DNA of 64,000 nt from Cervus elaphus (Eukaryota; Chordata; Mammalia; Artiodactyla; Cervidae): NCBI RefSeq assembly GCF_910594005.1, contig NC_057832.1:105845152-105909151 (forward strand), written 5' to 3'. Made by a program: the position numbers and the translations under genes. Shown piece by piece: positions 21,530 through 31,577 of this stretch. Position 1 is the stretch's first letter. Each line of letters starts with the position of its first letter. The notes beneath the pieces are model-generated. The model was not told where the DNA came from, did no database searches, and was given only the letters and a program-made list of their open reading frames with translations.

Positions 21530-22200
21530 AGGGAGGATTTCAAGTGCCGAGGCTTTGTTTGGGAAGTGCAAACCCAGGGCAGCTGGAATGAGGGAGAGGG
21601 AACCCAGAGAGAGGAGGTGGGGGGCAGGGGCGTGAGGTCCTCCTGCCCTGGCCATCCTCAGTGATGAAGGCTGTGGAGCAGGTGCTCAGAAATGAGGATG
21701 TGCAGAGAGACTGCCTCAGGGCAGTGAGTGGGGCGAGGGGAGGAAGGGAGGAGCAAAGATTTACCCACCTGGTGCCTTCTCTCTCCTACTTCCTACTGGT
21801 CAATGTTCGCTGGGAAGGCCACTCCACGCACTTCCGGGTTGAGTCCCCTGACCCCTCAGCAGGGTTCAGGATGGAGGTCTATGCTCTACACGGGATATTT
21901 CATTTGGGTCCAGAAGTGGTGGGAGAAGCAGACACTTCCTGTATGACTGATGGTCTGGGTCAGGTGACAGTGAGGAAGGGGAGGTCCAGGCACACGCAGG
22001 ACAAGTTCCTGTCAACTCCCAGGTGTGGCAACACGGGCAGGTCCAGGCACACACTGGACAAGGTTCCGTCAACTCTTGCCTTCAAGACTTGAGTCTGGTG
22101 ACTAACCCCTCTCTGAACTTTGAGAACAGGCAACATCTGGTTTTGATTTGTCTTGCCATCTCTGCTGAGCCCCACACTCATAATTCTGGCTGCCCAGTAA
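21530..22200. other. GC-richer unique DNA with a 143-codon frame
   Basis: The forward frame at 21661-22092 has no recognised domain and no clear splice or promoter context. Its last third consists of a short tandem duplication (see 21983-22080). Most likely a chance frame in GC-rich DNA. Confidence 0.35.
21983..22080 (+). repeat. imperfect tandem duplication, period 57 bp
   Basis: GGTCCAGGCACACGCAGGAC at 21983 recurs as GGTCCAGGCACACACTGGAC at 22040, with GTCAACTC in both copies. The 57-bp period (19 codons) preserves frame, so translation shows RSRHTQDK then RSRHTLDK. Confidence 0.8.
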
Positions 22201-22203
22201 ATG

Positions 22204-22223
22204 TTTTTTTTTTTTTTTTTTTT
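22204..22223. repeat. poly-T run, about 20 bp
   Basis: An uninterrupted T homopolymer. It may be the A-tail of a reverse-oriented retrocopy, but the sequence after it (ACATGTTTCGTGG) matches no family I know. Confidence 0.9.
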
Positions 22224-22880
22224 ACATGTTTCGTGGTAACTGTAGATGAAACATGAAAATCATTGTCTCTTATTTTCAAACTCTTTTTCTTCCTGGCTTC
22301 CCTGTTGGTCTCTGACCTGGCTTGAAGCCTCAACTTTCAATCCTCTACCATTATCCCTTTAATTATTTGTTTGTCTTCAATGGTTACAGTTATTTTCCAT
22401 TCCCAGGGCTGTTGTTCTGGCCACCTCAGTTCTGAAGACTCTAATCGACTCTTAATTGGTCTCCTTGGCTCTATTTTCTCCCTCTCTGATCCATCCTACT
22501 ATTGTTGGCAGACTGTTTTCCTAAAAATATCCCTTTAATCATGTCACATGGCTGCACCCAAACCTTCGCTGATTCCCCAGTGACTGGAGTGAAGCCCATT
22601 GCTCTATTCCTGTGTTCACTGCCCTTCGTTCTAGGGCCCCATCTACCTTTCCAGTCTTCTGTATATTCACAAATTTCTCAGACCTCATCTTCAGGCAAAC
22701 TCAGTGCTACGACTTATAAGCTTAGGACATGGAAAGACGACTTCATGGTAAATTTTATTTGATTACCATTTTGAACTGTTCTCATTTAGTGGTCAGCTTT
22801 TTATCATTATTATTTTTAGTGGTCAACGTTTTTTGCTTTTGTTTCACATTGCTCTGCACACATTCAGTATGGTTATCTTA

Positions 22881-23042
22881 ACAGCCGTGGATCCCTATGG
22901 TGCGCACAGAAATCATCTGGGGACTTTAAAGAATACCCATGCTTGGATCCCACTCCCAGAGACTCTGAATTACCTGGTCTGGGCATCAGGATTTTAAAAG
23001 GCCTCAGGTGACCCTCATGTGCTACCTAGACTGAGAACCTGT
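22881..23042 (+). mobile_element. MER5-type hAT-Charlie DNA transposon relic
   Basis: GAAATCATCTGGGGACTTTAA, TGGATCCCACTCCCAGAGAC, TCTGAATTACCTGGTCTGGG, and a closing CTGAGAACCTGTG follow the MER5A consensus order. Non-autonomous and ancient. Confidence 0.7.
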
Positions 23043-23996
23043 GGCTTCCTGTGAAGGCTGCTCTGCTCCAAACTTTGCCGGTGTTGTAGGATAAACCACA
23101 ACAAATAACAGCAACAGCATAAAACTAGTTGATGGCATACTTGTTGGCCACTGTGCACTGCAGTCTAGGGAATGACCAGGTATTGGGCTAACCTGGCTTT
23201 GATATGGTCCTGGGAATCTTATCAATAATTGCCTTCATTAACACTCAATGTGAAGAAAAAAAAAATCTAGGCTTCTAGAAGCATTCTTTGAGGGGGTGGA
23301 TTTATACTCTAATTTGGATGCTGGATTTTTCCGTCTCCATAGGAGGTCTCTAACAAAGACACAAACAGGCTCTCACATTACCGTCATGGGCAAATGAATC
23401 ATTTTCTAATTGCAGTTTATCAACAGAATAGCTACAAGTGTGTCAGAAAAGCTAGGAAAAAAGCTACAGGCAGACAAAAGGTTCTGATCTTTTATGTTTA
23501 TTTTTAGATAAACGAGAAGCCTATTTTGTGCTTGAAACCAACTTGGTGCCTGAAATATTTTAGGCACTCACATACTTTTCTATGTGTCAGATTATGCCAG
23601 ACTATAATATTCCCTAAATGATATGTTTAAAATGAAAGAACAATCCAGGGAGAAATACTACACCCTGTGTGATGAACTTCAACTTAACAATGGACATTTA
23701 TATGCATGTCTAAAACCTATCAGGCTTACATGAAATTTACATGAAATCACTAGAAATTTCATTCTGATTTGTAGATTGGAAGATCAGAATTCCTCTAATA
23801 ACCTTTTAGTAAAATCAGCAAGAGATGTCATTGGGAAGGTATTTTAGAACTTTCATTTGGGAATACAAAAGCGTTGTTCTTCATTGAACTATGGAGTAGT
23901 CTGAAGTTATTGGATATCTGAAGTGGTGATTTTGATAGTTCTATGCAATTTGGGAATTTTGGGATCTCAATTTTTTAATCTGTGAAGTAAGGTTAC
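23043..23996. other. no recognised element
   Basis: AT-rich unique DNA with no frame or repeat worth calling. Confidence 0.45.
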
Positions 23997-24007
23997 AAGA
24001 ATAAGGG

Positions 24008-24794
24008 GTGAACCCTCTTACACTGTTGGTGGGAATGCAAACTAGTACAGCCACTATGGAGAACAGTGTGGAGATTTCTTAAAAAATTGGAAATAGAACT
24101 GCCATATGACTCAGCAATCCCACTTCTGGGCATACACACCTAGGAAACCAGATCTGAAAGAGACACATGGCGCCCCAATGTTCATCGCAGCACTGTTTAT
24201 AATAGCCAGGACATGGAAGCAACCTAGATGCCCATCAGCAGACAAATGGATAAGGAAGCTGTGGTACATATACACCATGGAATATTACTCAGCCATTAAA
24301 AAGAATTCATTTGAATCTGTTCTAATGAGATAGATGAAACTGGAGCCCATTATACAGAGTGAAGTAAGCCAGAAAGATAAAGACCAATACAGTATACTAA
24401 CACATATGTATGGAATTTAGAAAGATGGTAATGATAACCCTATATGCAAAACAGAAAAAGAGACACAGATGTACAGAACAGACTTTTGGACTCTGTGGGA
24501 GAAGGCGAGGGTGGGATGTTTCGAGAGAACAGCATCAAAACATGTATATTATTTAGGGTGAAACAGATCACCAGACCAGGTTGGATGCATGAGACAAGTG
24601 CTCGGGCCTGGTGCACTGGGAAGACCCAGAGGGATGGGATGGAGAGGGAGGTGGGAGGGGGGATCGGGATAGGGAATACATGTAAATCCATGACTGATTC
24701 ATGTCAATGTATGACAAAAACCACTACAATATTGTAAAGTAATTAGCCTTCAAAATAAATGGAAAAAAAATAAAAAGCTTAATGGAAAAAAAAA
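24008..24794 (+). mobile_element. ruminant L1, 3'-terminal 0.79 kb, sense, perfect target-site duplication
   Basis: Encodes the C-terminal end of L1 ORF2: the frame at 24106-24333 reads TWKQPRCPSADKWIRK and YTMEYYSAIKKN, strongly conserved in mammalian L1. The 3' UTR follows with a G-rich polypurine tract (24631-24674), then ACTACAATATTGTAAAGTAA and a poly-A end. AAGAATAAGGG at 23997-24007 and 24795-24805 is a perfect duplication. The 5' four-fifths of the element is missing and the ORF2 piece has a premature stop. Confidence 0.95.
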
Positions 24795-24821
24795 AAGAAT
24801 AAGGGATGGTATTGTAAGTCA

Positions 24822-25095
24822 TATATTCATTGGAAGGACTGATGCTGAAGCTGAAACTCCACTATTTTGGCCACCTGATGAGAAGAACTGACTCATTGGA
24901 AAAGACCCTGATGCTGGGAAAGAGGCAGGAGGAGAAGGGGACAACAGAGGATGAAATGGTTGGATGGCATCACCTACTCGATGGACATGAGTTGAGCAAG
25001 CTTTGGGAGTTGGTGAAGGACAGGGAAGCCTGGCGTGCTGCAGTCCATGGGGTTGCAAAGTGTTGGACACGACTGAGTGACTGAACTGAACCAAC
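24822..25095 (+). mobile_element. BovB LINE 3' end, sense, with 9-bp duplication
   Basis: CATTGGAAGGACTGATGCTGA to CGACTGAGTGACTGAACTGAA. TGTAAGTCA is found at 24813-24821 and 25096-25104. It lies only 7 bp beyond the L1 duplication. Confidence 0.93.
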
Positions 25096-25104
25096 TGTAA
25101 GTCA

Positions 25105-25408
25105 CATTGTTGTCTGTGTACAAGTTATTATTACTGTCTCACATGTTCGGTTTTTGTATAAAAGTATTACTATATTCCCTAATGGCTGGAGGTCTCACTG
25201 TATTTGTGCCAATAGACTACAGATGAGGTTTATCTCTAAGTGAGAAGGTCCTTTTAGGAGGCAGGTTGGGCTGTGGCTCTTTGATGGTGCAGAGAGGACT
25301 GGCATCAGGCCAGAGTTTTTTTGTTTTTATTTTTTTTTAATGCAGTTTAGCTCTTACTGAGACATTGAACTTTGTTAACAGAAAATTGAGAATGCTTTTG
25401 TCTTCTAG
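25105..25408. other. no recognised element
   Basis: Unique DNA ending in a T-rich patch at 25316-25338. Confidence 0.4.
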
Positions 25409-25594
25409 TGCTGAAAACTACAGCAAAGATACAAAACTGAGGACAAAACAGCAAAGTACCCCATATCCTGAAGGTTGTTATCAAAGGGTCACCACCTCTG
25501 GGACCCTTCAGGTTTGTTCACTAAGAGGTCATGACCGCAATCCCCTGTCCCACCCCTGTCTGGATGTGGGATGGAGGGTGTCCCTAGGGCCCAG
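25409..25594 (+). other. candidate 186-nt exon (splice-flanked open frame)
   Basis: TTTTGTCTTCTAG (AG at 25407-25408) precedes, and CCCAG/GTAAGA follows after 25594. One frame is open throughout and the length is exactly 62 codons in size. The peptide (for example SKDTKLRTKQQST, GCYQRVTTSGTLQ) matches nothing I recognise. Codon use gives no strong support, so a real exon is possible but unlikely. Confidence 0.15.
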
Positions 25595-25839
25595 GTAAGA
25601 GGTTCCCCCTTCCCCATGGGAGGTTCTTTCTTCTCCAAGAAGCCAAAGGAAGGGCTCTCAAGGGGCATCAGTCACAGGAGTCAGAGGCATCTGTATTTTC
25701 TCCCTGATGGATCAGTGCTGAGCTCCAGAAGCTGCAGGCTCATTCTGTACTGAGCTGGGAGTGGTGCAGAGCAGGTGGGAAAGTTTTTGGTGAGTCTGGC
25801 ACATGCCTCCTTAAGGCGTAGGGCAGAGGGACCTAGACG

Positions 25840-26160
25840 CTGCTAGCCTGGAGACTCCTGAGCAGAAGGCTTGTCGAAACAGTGACACCCAGCAGAGTGA
25901 GCAGTGGCCCCGGTGTGAGGAGGAGGACGTGCTGGGGGAGACCAGGATGGGGCCACGCTCACCCCAGTCCCTCTGAGGGCACAGGAGGACCACACGGGGA
26001 CGGGCTGGAACACAGGGCTGCCCAGTTGCTGCTGGACCCAGCAGGGGGCCACCCAACCCAGAAAGGGCTGGACACATGTGCAGCAGATGGAATGCAGTAG
26101 AGAGAGCAGGGCCTCTTTTCTGCGGGGGTCCTCAGGGGTTGGGGAGGGGCAGGGTGAAAT
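25840..26160. other. GC-rich unique block with CTCF-like motif
   Basis: A locally GC-rich segment open in several frames on both strands, typical of GC-rich non-coding DNA. CCAGCAGGGGGC at 26038-26049 matches the core of the CTCF recognition sequence. No gene recognised. Confidence 0.35.
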
Positions 26161-26378
26161 TAGCATTGCCCCAAGAGGACTATGTGTCCATGTAGAAACT
26201 CAGAGGCCAGGACTCTGGCCCTCATGAACATGATCACTGTCTTCACTTTTTTCTCCATCCTGCCCCTAAGGGGCTAGAGGAGCCAGGTCTTGAAAAGAGA
26301 AGAGAAGAGAAGCTATTTCAGAGTCAAATCATGTTCATTCTTTATGCCAAGAAACCAGGACCTGTGGATCTAGTGATC

Positions 26379-26564
26379 TGGAAGAAGGTGAGATGAACAA
26401 TTTTCAATCAGCTAAGGTGTTAGAACTCTTAATATAAGTAATATTAATAACTAAAAGTGATTGCTAAGTTATGGAAGAAGGTGAGATGAACAATTTTCAA
26501 TCAGCTAAGGTGTTAGAACTCTTAATATAAGTAATATTAATAACTAAAAGTGATTGCTAAGTTA
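26379..26564. repeat. perfect 93-bp tandem duplication
   Basis: The unit starting TGGAAGAAGGTGAGATGAAC at 26379 is repeated without a mismatch at 26472, and both copies run to TTGCTAAGTTA. It overlaps no recognised transposon. Exact identity implies a recent duplication, a polymorphic copy-number site, or an assembly error. Confidence 0.97.
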
Positions 26565-27049
26565 TGGACTATGCCAAGAAGTCATTGCTAGGAAGGGTTA
26601 TTAGGAAAAGCAGGACTGAAATAAAGATTTGACTAAAAAACACAATTTCATGTTAATAACCATTGAGTTGAAACTCCTTCATAAACAGCCTACATTTGAA
26701 GGGTTGGAATGCTCTTAGTAATCCTGAACCTGAGTTTGAGATATCCAGGGACCAGGAGAAAGGGAGATCGGGAGTTTCCTACATCTATTTTTCAACGAAA
26801 GCAGCTGGAGTGAGATTTGAAGGCGTATCAGGAGACCATAGCCTTTTCCTGGAACCCTATGCTCTAGAATGCCCAAGGCGGGGACATAAGGGGTAGGAGA
26901 GGAGGAGCCAGTCTGGGGAAAAGACACTTTATGAGGGGGAGCCTGAGTAGGAAGACAGGCTAAGCAGGAGTCCCTCACTGACCCACTGAAGGAGGAGGGA
27001 GGGATGTCCTATTTAGCAGTGGTTGCTTTTCCTGTCTTTTGGAGGTTTA

Positions 27050-27350
27050 CGGGGCTTCCTTGACAGCTCAGTTGGTAAAGAATCTGCCATGCGGGAGACC
27101 CTGGTTCAATTCCTGGGTCGGGAAGATCCATTGGAGAAGGGATAAGTTACCCACTCCCAGTATTCTTGGGCTTCCCTTGTGGCTCAGCTGGTAAAGAACC
27201 CGCCTGCAATGGGGGAGACATGGGTTTGGTCCCTGGATTGGGAAGATCCCCTGGAGAAGGGAAAGGCTACCGCTTCAGTATTCTCACCTGGAGAATTCAG
27301 TCCACGCGGTTGCAAAGAGTTGGACATGACTGAGCGACTTTCATTTCCAC
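27050..27350 (+). mobile_element. dimeric Bov-tA SINE, sense, perfect target-site duplication
   Basis: Two tRNA-derived heads in tandem: GGGGCTTCCTTGACAGCTCA at 27050 with part of the body to CCCAGTATTCTTG, then GGGCTTCCCTTGTGGCTCAG with the full body to GACTGAGCGACTTTCATTTC. TTTGGAGGTTTA at 27038-27049 and 27351-27362 shows that the dimer inserted as one unit. Confidence 0.93.
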
Positions 27351-27362
27351 TTTGGAGGTTTA

Positions 27363-28029
27363 ACTTGCTGTTGGTGAGGATTAAGGGCCGAGGTTTGGGG
27401 CAGGGGGCAGAGGGCAAGGATTCTTTTCTCCACCACTAGCTAGTTAGAATTATAAAATTGTTCAGTGTCAGAGCTGGAAGGTATTAAGGAAGGATATTCA
27501 ATACCCTCTTTGTATAATCCTTGTTTTGCTAGTACCTGGTATAGGATAGCGGGCCCCTGCGTTTCCCCCTGGTTATACAGGTATCTGCGGAGCCCCTGTA
27601 CACTGAAAAACAAGTGTCTGGTAAAGTTCTGGTTAGTTGCCACATGATTCTTGCTACTCTGCTCCAGCCCCATTGCTTAGACGTTTCTTGAGGGGTCTTG
27701 AAAGTCCACTGAATACCACTCCCCACTCTCCCACCAGGCACCTTCACCCTGGCTGTTAGGGCATCACTTCTGCTGTCTCCAAGCAGACACGGTCCTTACC
27801 CATACTCATGGCCCTTTGAAGAGCCAAGGTTTTTTTTTTTTTTTTTTTTTTTTAAACTGGATCAAGGTTGTTGTGGTTGGCCACCTCATTCTCTTTGGAT
27901 GTACTCTCTCCCCAGAAGTACTTAGCCCTTCTCTCTCCAATTTTTAGCAAGTCCCCTATTAATTTACCCCCACATAGCTGAACTTCATGGGTGAACATAG
28001 TTTGCGCCTACGCTGAATGCCTTTCTTCA
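27363..28029. other. no recognised element; poly-T at 27830-27853
   Basis: Unique DNA with a 24-bp T homopolymer. No gene recognised. Confidence 0.5.
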
Positions 28030-28187
28030 GTGAAAGTGAAAGTGAAGTTGCTCAGTCGTGTCCAACTCTTTGCGACCCCATGGACTGTAGCCTACCAGGC
28101 TCCTCTGTCCCTGGTATTTTCCAGGCAAGAGTACTGGAGTGGGTTGCCATTTCCTTCTCCAGGAGATCTTCCCGACCCAGGGATCGA
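28030..28187 (-). mobile_element. Bov-A/Bov-tA SINE, antisense, with ISRE-like end
   Basis: Starts with GAAAGTGAAAGTGAA (28032-28046), then TTGCTCAGTCGTGTCCAACT to CCCGACCCAGGGATCG. The tRNA head is missing. The GAAANNGAAA arrangement matches the interferon-stimulated response element core. Confidence 0.9.
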
Positions 28188-28189
28188 AA

Positions 28190-29394
28190 TGGAAAGGAAG
28201 AGACAAGAAAGTTGCTTACCCTGGAGCGTCATGATGTCTGTGACTAAAACGTCCAATAAGTATGATTATTATCTATGCCTAGAGGGGCTAGGAGCGGAGA
28301 GAAGGAGTGAGAAGGAGGAAGAAGTAGACCCAAGTCAGCTTTTTGGAGCCACAGGAGATGGTGTGTGTACTGACAGCTGAGCAAGGAACTCTCCAAGATG
28401 AAATCTTGTCCATGTGAGGCTACAGACCATTCTGCCTGATGTTAGGTGACAGCCGAGATTAAACGTGACTAGTTTGCTTTTACATTAATATAAAAATCTC
28501 TAATTATTTTTATTTTATGACTACTATTTTTTTTCTAAATATGAACACTTTCCTTGGAAAATAATGAAAATTATTTTTCACATTGAATGAATCTGGAGAT
28601 TAATGATCTCACATTCCTTTCATATTAAATTCAGTCATGACTTTGTATTTTATTAAAACAATCTTATTTATGACCCAGGTCTGGATGCCTAATGGTATCT
28701 GGAGCTGCAAAGAATGATCTTGTTTTAGATTTTGCACAAAGCATTGAATACCGTTTGCAACTCCAAACACTTAATTTTGATTGGACAGATTTACTGCTTC
28801 AGAGAATAGTTTCCTGAAACACTTGTGGGGTGATCATGATGTTTGCTATAAATGAACAGAGAAACTGTTCTTGAATACATTAGTGAGGAAATCCTTCTCT
28901 TTCAGTGCACTTCCTTTTTAAGGCTAAAGGACTTATTCCATGAGGAGTGGGTGTTACATGGTTAACACACTGGAAAATTCTGGATCAAACTTAGAGGAAC
29001 CATTGTTCTCTTATTTGATTAATATCCTTCTAGAATTGTTCCAAATTATATTTCTCTTCAACCCAGAGGTGAGACATAATCAGTGTTTCTGATCATTGCA
29101 TTTTCTACAGTGGTAAGGACAGCAAGAACAAATACTTAAAGAATTCTTAGTCCTTGGTGAAGTGGGAGAAGGAAGTCGGTGCTTGCTAGCATTTCTCCCC
29201 TCTGTAGGAATGGGCCTGGGAAGGGTGATCATTGAGCCCCTTGACCAAACTATAGATGAAATACACAACGTGGCTTATTTTAGGCTCAGTTTTAATAATA
29301 AAGGGATGGGTGGGATATGCAAACTGCGAAGTAAAAATATCAAGAGCTTGGGCAGTGAAGTTGATCCAAATACAATTTGATTCCTGGATTTTCC
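28190..29394. other. repeat-free AT-rich DNA
   Basis: No transposon recognised over 1.2 kb. Many TAAT/ATTA-rich words occur at 28480-28860, but nothing allows a functional call. Confidence 0.45.
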
Positions 29395-29800
29395 AGCAAC
29401 TAGTCTTTGACATTTTGCATGTTTCTTGGCTTCTCTGAGCCTCAGTTTCTTCATTGGTAAATTATCATTTGTGTGATAGAATTGTCGGGATTCCCTGGTG
29501 GCTCAGATGGTAAAGAATCTGCCCACAACGTGGGAGGCCTGAGTTTGACCCCTGGGTTGGGAAGATCCCCTGGAGAAGTAAATGGTAACCCACTCCAGTA
29601 TTCTTGCCTGGAGAATCCGATGGACAGAGGAGCCTGGTGGGCTACAATCCACAGGATGGCAAAGTGTCAGACACGAACGAGCGGCTACACTTTCTTTCTT
29701 TCTGATAGAACTGTTAGGAGAGTTAAATGAAGTGGTGTGTGAGAAGACCAGTGAATGACATATATCAGGTGAGTAATGAACATTGCTAGCTGGACTACTA
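29395..29800 (+). mobile_element. MIR SINE, sense, interrupted by Bov-tA
   Basis: TCTCTGAGCCTCAGTTTCTTCATTGGTAAA before the insertion and TGTTAGGAGAGTTAAATGAAG after it are consecutive parts of the MIR core and its downstream region. The intervening Bov-tA is a later insertion. Confidence 0.65.
29486..29702 (+). mobile_element. Bov-tA SINE, sense
   Basis: ATTCCCTGGTGGCTCAGATGG to GTCAGACACGAACGAGCGGC. The flanks TGATAGAATTGT (29474-29485) and TGATAGAACTGT (29703-29714) differ at one base and appear to be the target-site duplication. Confidence 0.95.
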
Positions 29801-30135
29801 AGCATCTGTTCTCTTGGTGACAGTGTCTAATTTTCCCTTTAGAGAACCCTCTTCTTCCTGTTGTCAGAGGACATGCTGCTGGTGGGGCTGATTCTGCTAC
29901 CAGCCTCAAGAGTATAACGCATAACTCAAAACTGGTCAGGTAGCATCATTGTACCCCTGGCTGTGTGACTCCTTCAGGGATCAACATAAATCAGTGCAAT
30001 CGAAAGACAACCCAATGTGGGAGCTACTGGGGAGAGATACTTTCCCTTTGAACTTGAACATAGAGAATGACGCTGTTGGCAGTCACTTCGCCCCCACAGA
30101 GCCTCAGAATTAAGCCAATACTGTAGTAGAGAATG
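29801..30135. other. no recognised element
   Basis: Unique DNA between SINEs. No gene recognised. Confidence 0.4.
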
Positions 30136-30508
30136 GGCTTCCCTGGTGGTTCAGGGGTAATGAATCCATCTGACAAGCAGGAGACACAGGTTTGATACCT
30201 GGTTTGGGAAGATCCCCTGGAGAAGGAAATGGAAATTCCTTGCTGGAGACTCGGGTTCAATCCCCGGGTTGGGAAGATCTCCTGGAGAAGGAAATGGCAA
30301 ACCCACTCCAGTACTCTTGCCTGGAAAATCCCATGGACAGAGGAACCTGGTAGGCTACAGTCCATGGGGTCACAAAGAGTTGGACATGACTGAGCAACTT
30401 CACTTTCACTTTCCAGTATTCTTGCCTGGGAAATCCCATGGAGAGAGGAGCCTGGCATGTTCATGGAGTCACAAAGAGTTGGACACCACTTGGCGACTGA
30501 ACAATAAC
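30136..30508 (+). mobile_element. composite Bov-tA SINE with duplicated head and body
   Basis: The order is head (GGGCTTCCCTGGTGGTTCAG), a second B-box region (GGGTTCAATCCCCGGGTTGG), a body (AACCCACTCCAGTACTCTTG), then CACTTTCACTTTCC and a second body (CAGTATTCTTGCCTGGGAAA) to TTGGCGACTGAAC. A 181-codon reverse frame across it is only a shadow. Confidence 0.85.
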
Positions 30509-31059
30509 ATGGTAGACAGCAAATCCAAGAGCTATAATTTGAAACATAGTTTGAATCACTGATCCCCAAATGCTTCAGCTAAATTAACATACACTAATTT
30601 TTATTTAAGCTATTTACTTGCAATCAAATGAGTCCTTATTGGTACAAGGAACATAATATATTTTAGCCATTCTCCACCTCCCCATCCCCTATTTCAGGAG
30701 CCAGAACCTTGCAGAGGAAGCATAAAAGCATCAAGGTTCTCCCAGAATTCCTAACAGCAGATAGAAAATGCAAGGAAGTGCTCTGAAATTTCATATATAT
30801 AAACAACTTTGAAAATATATTCCATTAAAAAAGAAAATTAATAAAACCCCAACAACCACCATGTACTCTATTTTCTCATAAAAGAAAGGGTGTTTTTTAA
30901 TATTCTAAAATAAGAAGCACAGAATATAATAAAGGATAGTATTTTAGACTGAATAAATCTAGCTTTAAGAAAAATACACTGTGCTATTCTTATTTCTTTC
31001 TTTTACCACAGAGCAGTGAAAATGTCAGTGTTTTTTTAAGTTCCAGGTCTGAAATAAGA
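30509..31059. other. no recognised element
   Basis: AT-rich unique DNA. No gene recognised. Confidence 0.4.
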
Positions 31060-31204
31060 CTTCCTAGAAGCAAATCCTGGCTCCACCATTCACTAGCTCT
31101 TCCTTAATTATTCTTAGTTTCAGTTTTCTCATCTGTAAAGTAGAAATAATAGTGATGACTCTGTCTCACAAGGTTTTGGAAAAGATATAGCACCCAAGAA
31201 GATG

Positions 31205-31520
31205 AAACCAGTCAATCCTAAAGGAAATCAACCTTGAATGTTCATTGGAAGGACAGATACTGAAGCTGAAGCTCCAATACTTTGGCCACCTGATGGGAAG
31301 AGCCAACTCACTGGAAAAGACCCTGATGCTGGGAAAGATTGAGGGCAGGAAGAGAAGGGGTTGATAGAGAATAAGGTGGTTGCATGGCTTCATGGACTCA
31401 ATGGACATGAGTTTAAGCAAACTCTGGGAGACAGTGAAGGACAGGGAAGCCTGGCATTCTGCAGTTCATGGGGTTGCAGAAAGTCAGATAGGATTGGGCC
31501 ACTGAACAACAACAATAAGA
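31205..31520 (+). mobile_element. BovB LINE 3' end, sense
   Basis: ACCAGTCAATCCTAAAGGAA through TTCATTGGAAGGACAGATAC to GGATTGGGCCACTGAACAAC. About 300 bp, diverged, inserted in the MIR. Confidence 0.9.
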
Positions 31521-31577
31521 CCCAAAGCACAAGCAACAACAGAAATAAGTGGGACGACATCAAAGTAAAAAGCTTCT
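31521..31577 (+). mobile_element. 57-bp fragment of L1 ORF2
   Basis: Directly after the BovB end. Translation reads NKWDDIKVKSFW, close to the conserved mammalian L1 ORF2 segment with the pattern NKWDxIKLKSFC. No L1 3' end or A-tail is present, which is unusual for a normal L1 insertion. Confidence 0.6.

Noticed and set aside
21661..22092. 143-codon forward frame as a gene
   Set aside because: No domain recognised; GC-rich DNA has few stops by chance; retained only as a finding because of its internal duplication.
24106..24333. L1 ORF2 C-terminal frame as an intact gene
   Set aside because: Only the 3' end of L1 is present, with a premature stop; the insertion is 5' truncated.
25811..26166. 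Overlapping minus-strand frames in a GC-rich block as an exon
   Set aside because: Several frames on both strands are open at once, which reflects low stop-codon density rather than coding.
30024..30569. Longest open frame in the window (181 codons, minus strand)
   Set aside because: It runs through the antisense of a composite Bov-tA SINE; its peptide is the usual SINE shadow (for example SCPTLCDPMDCSLPG).
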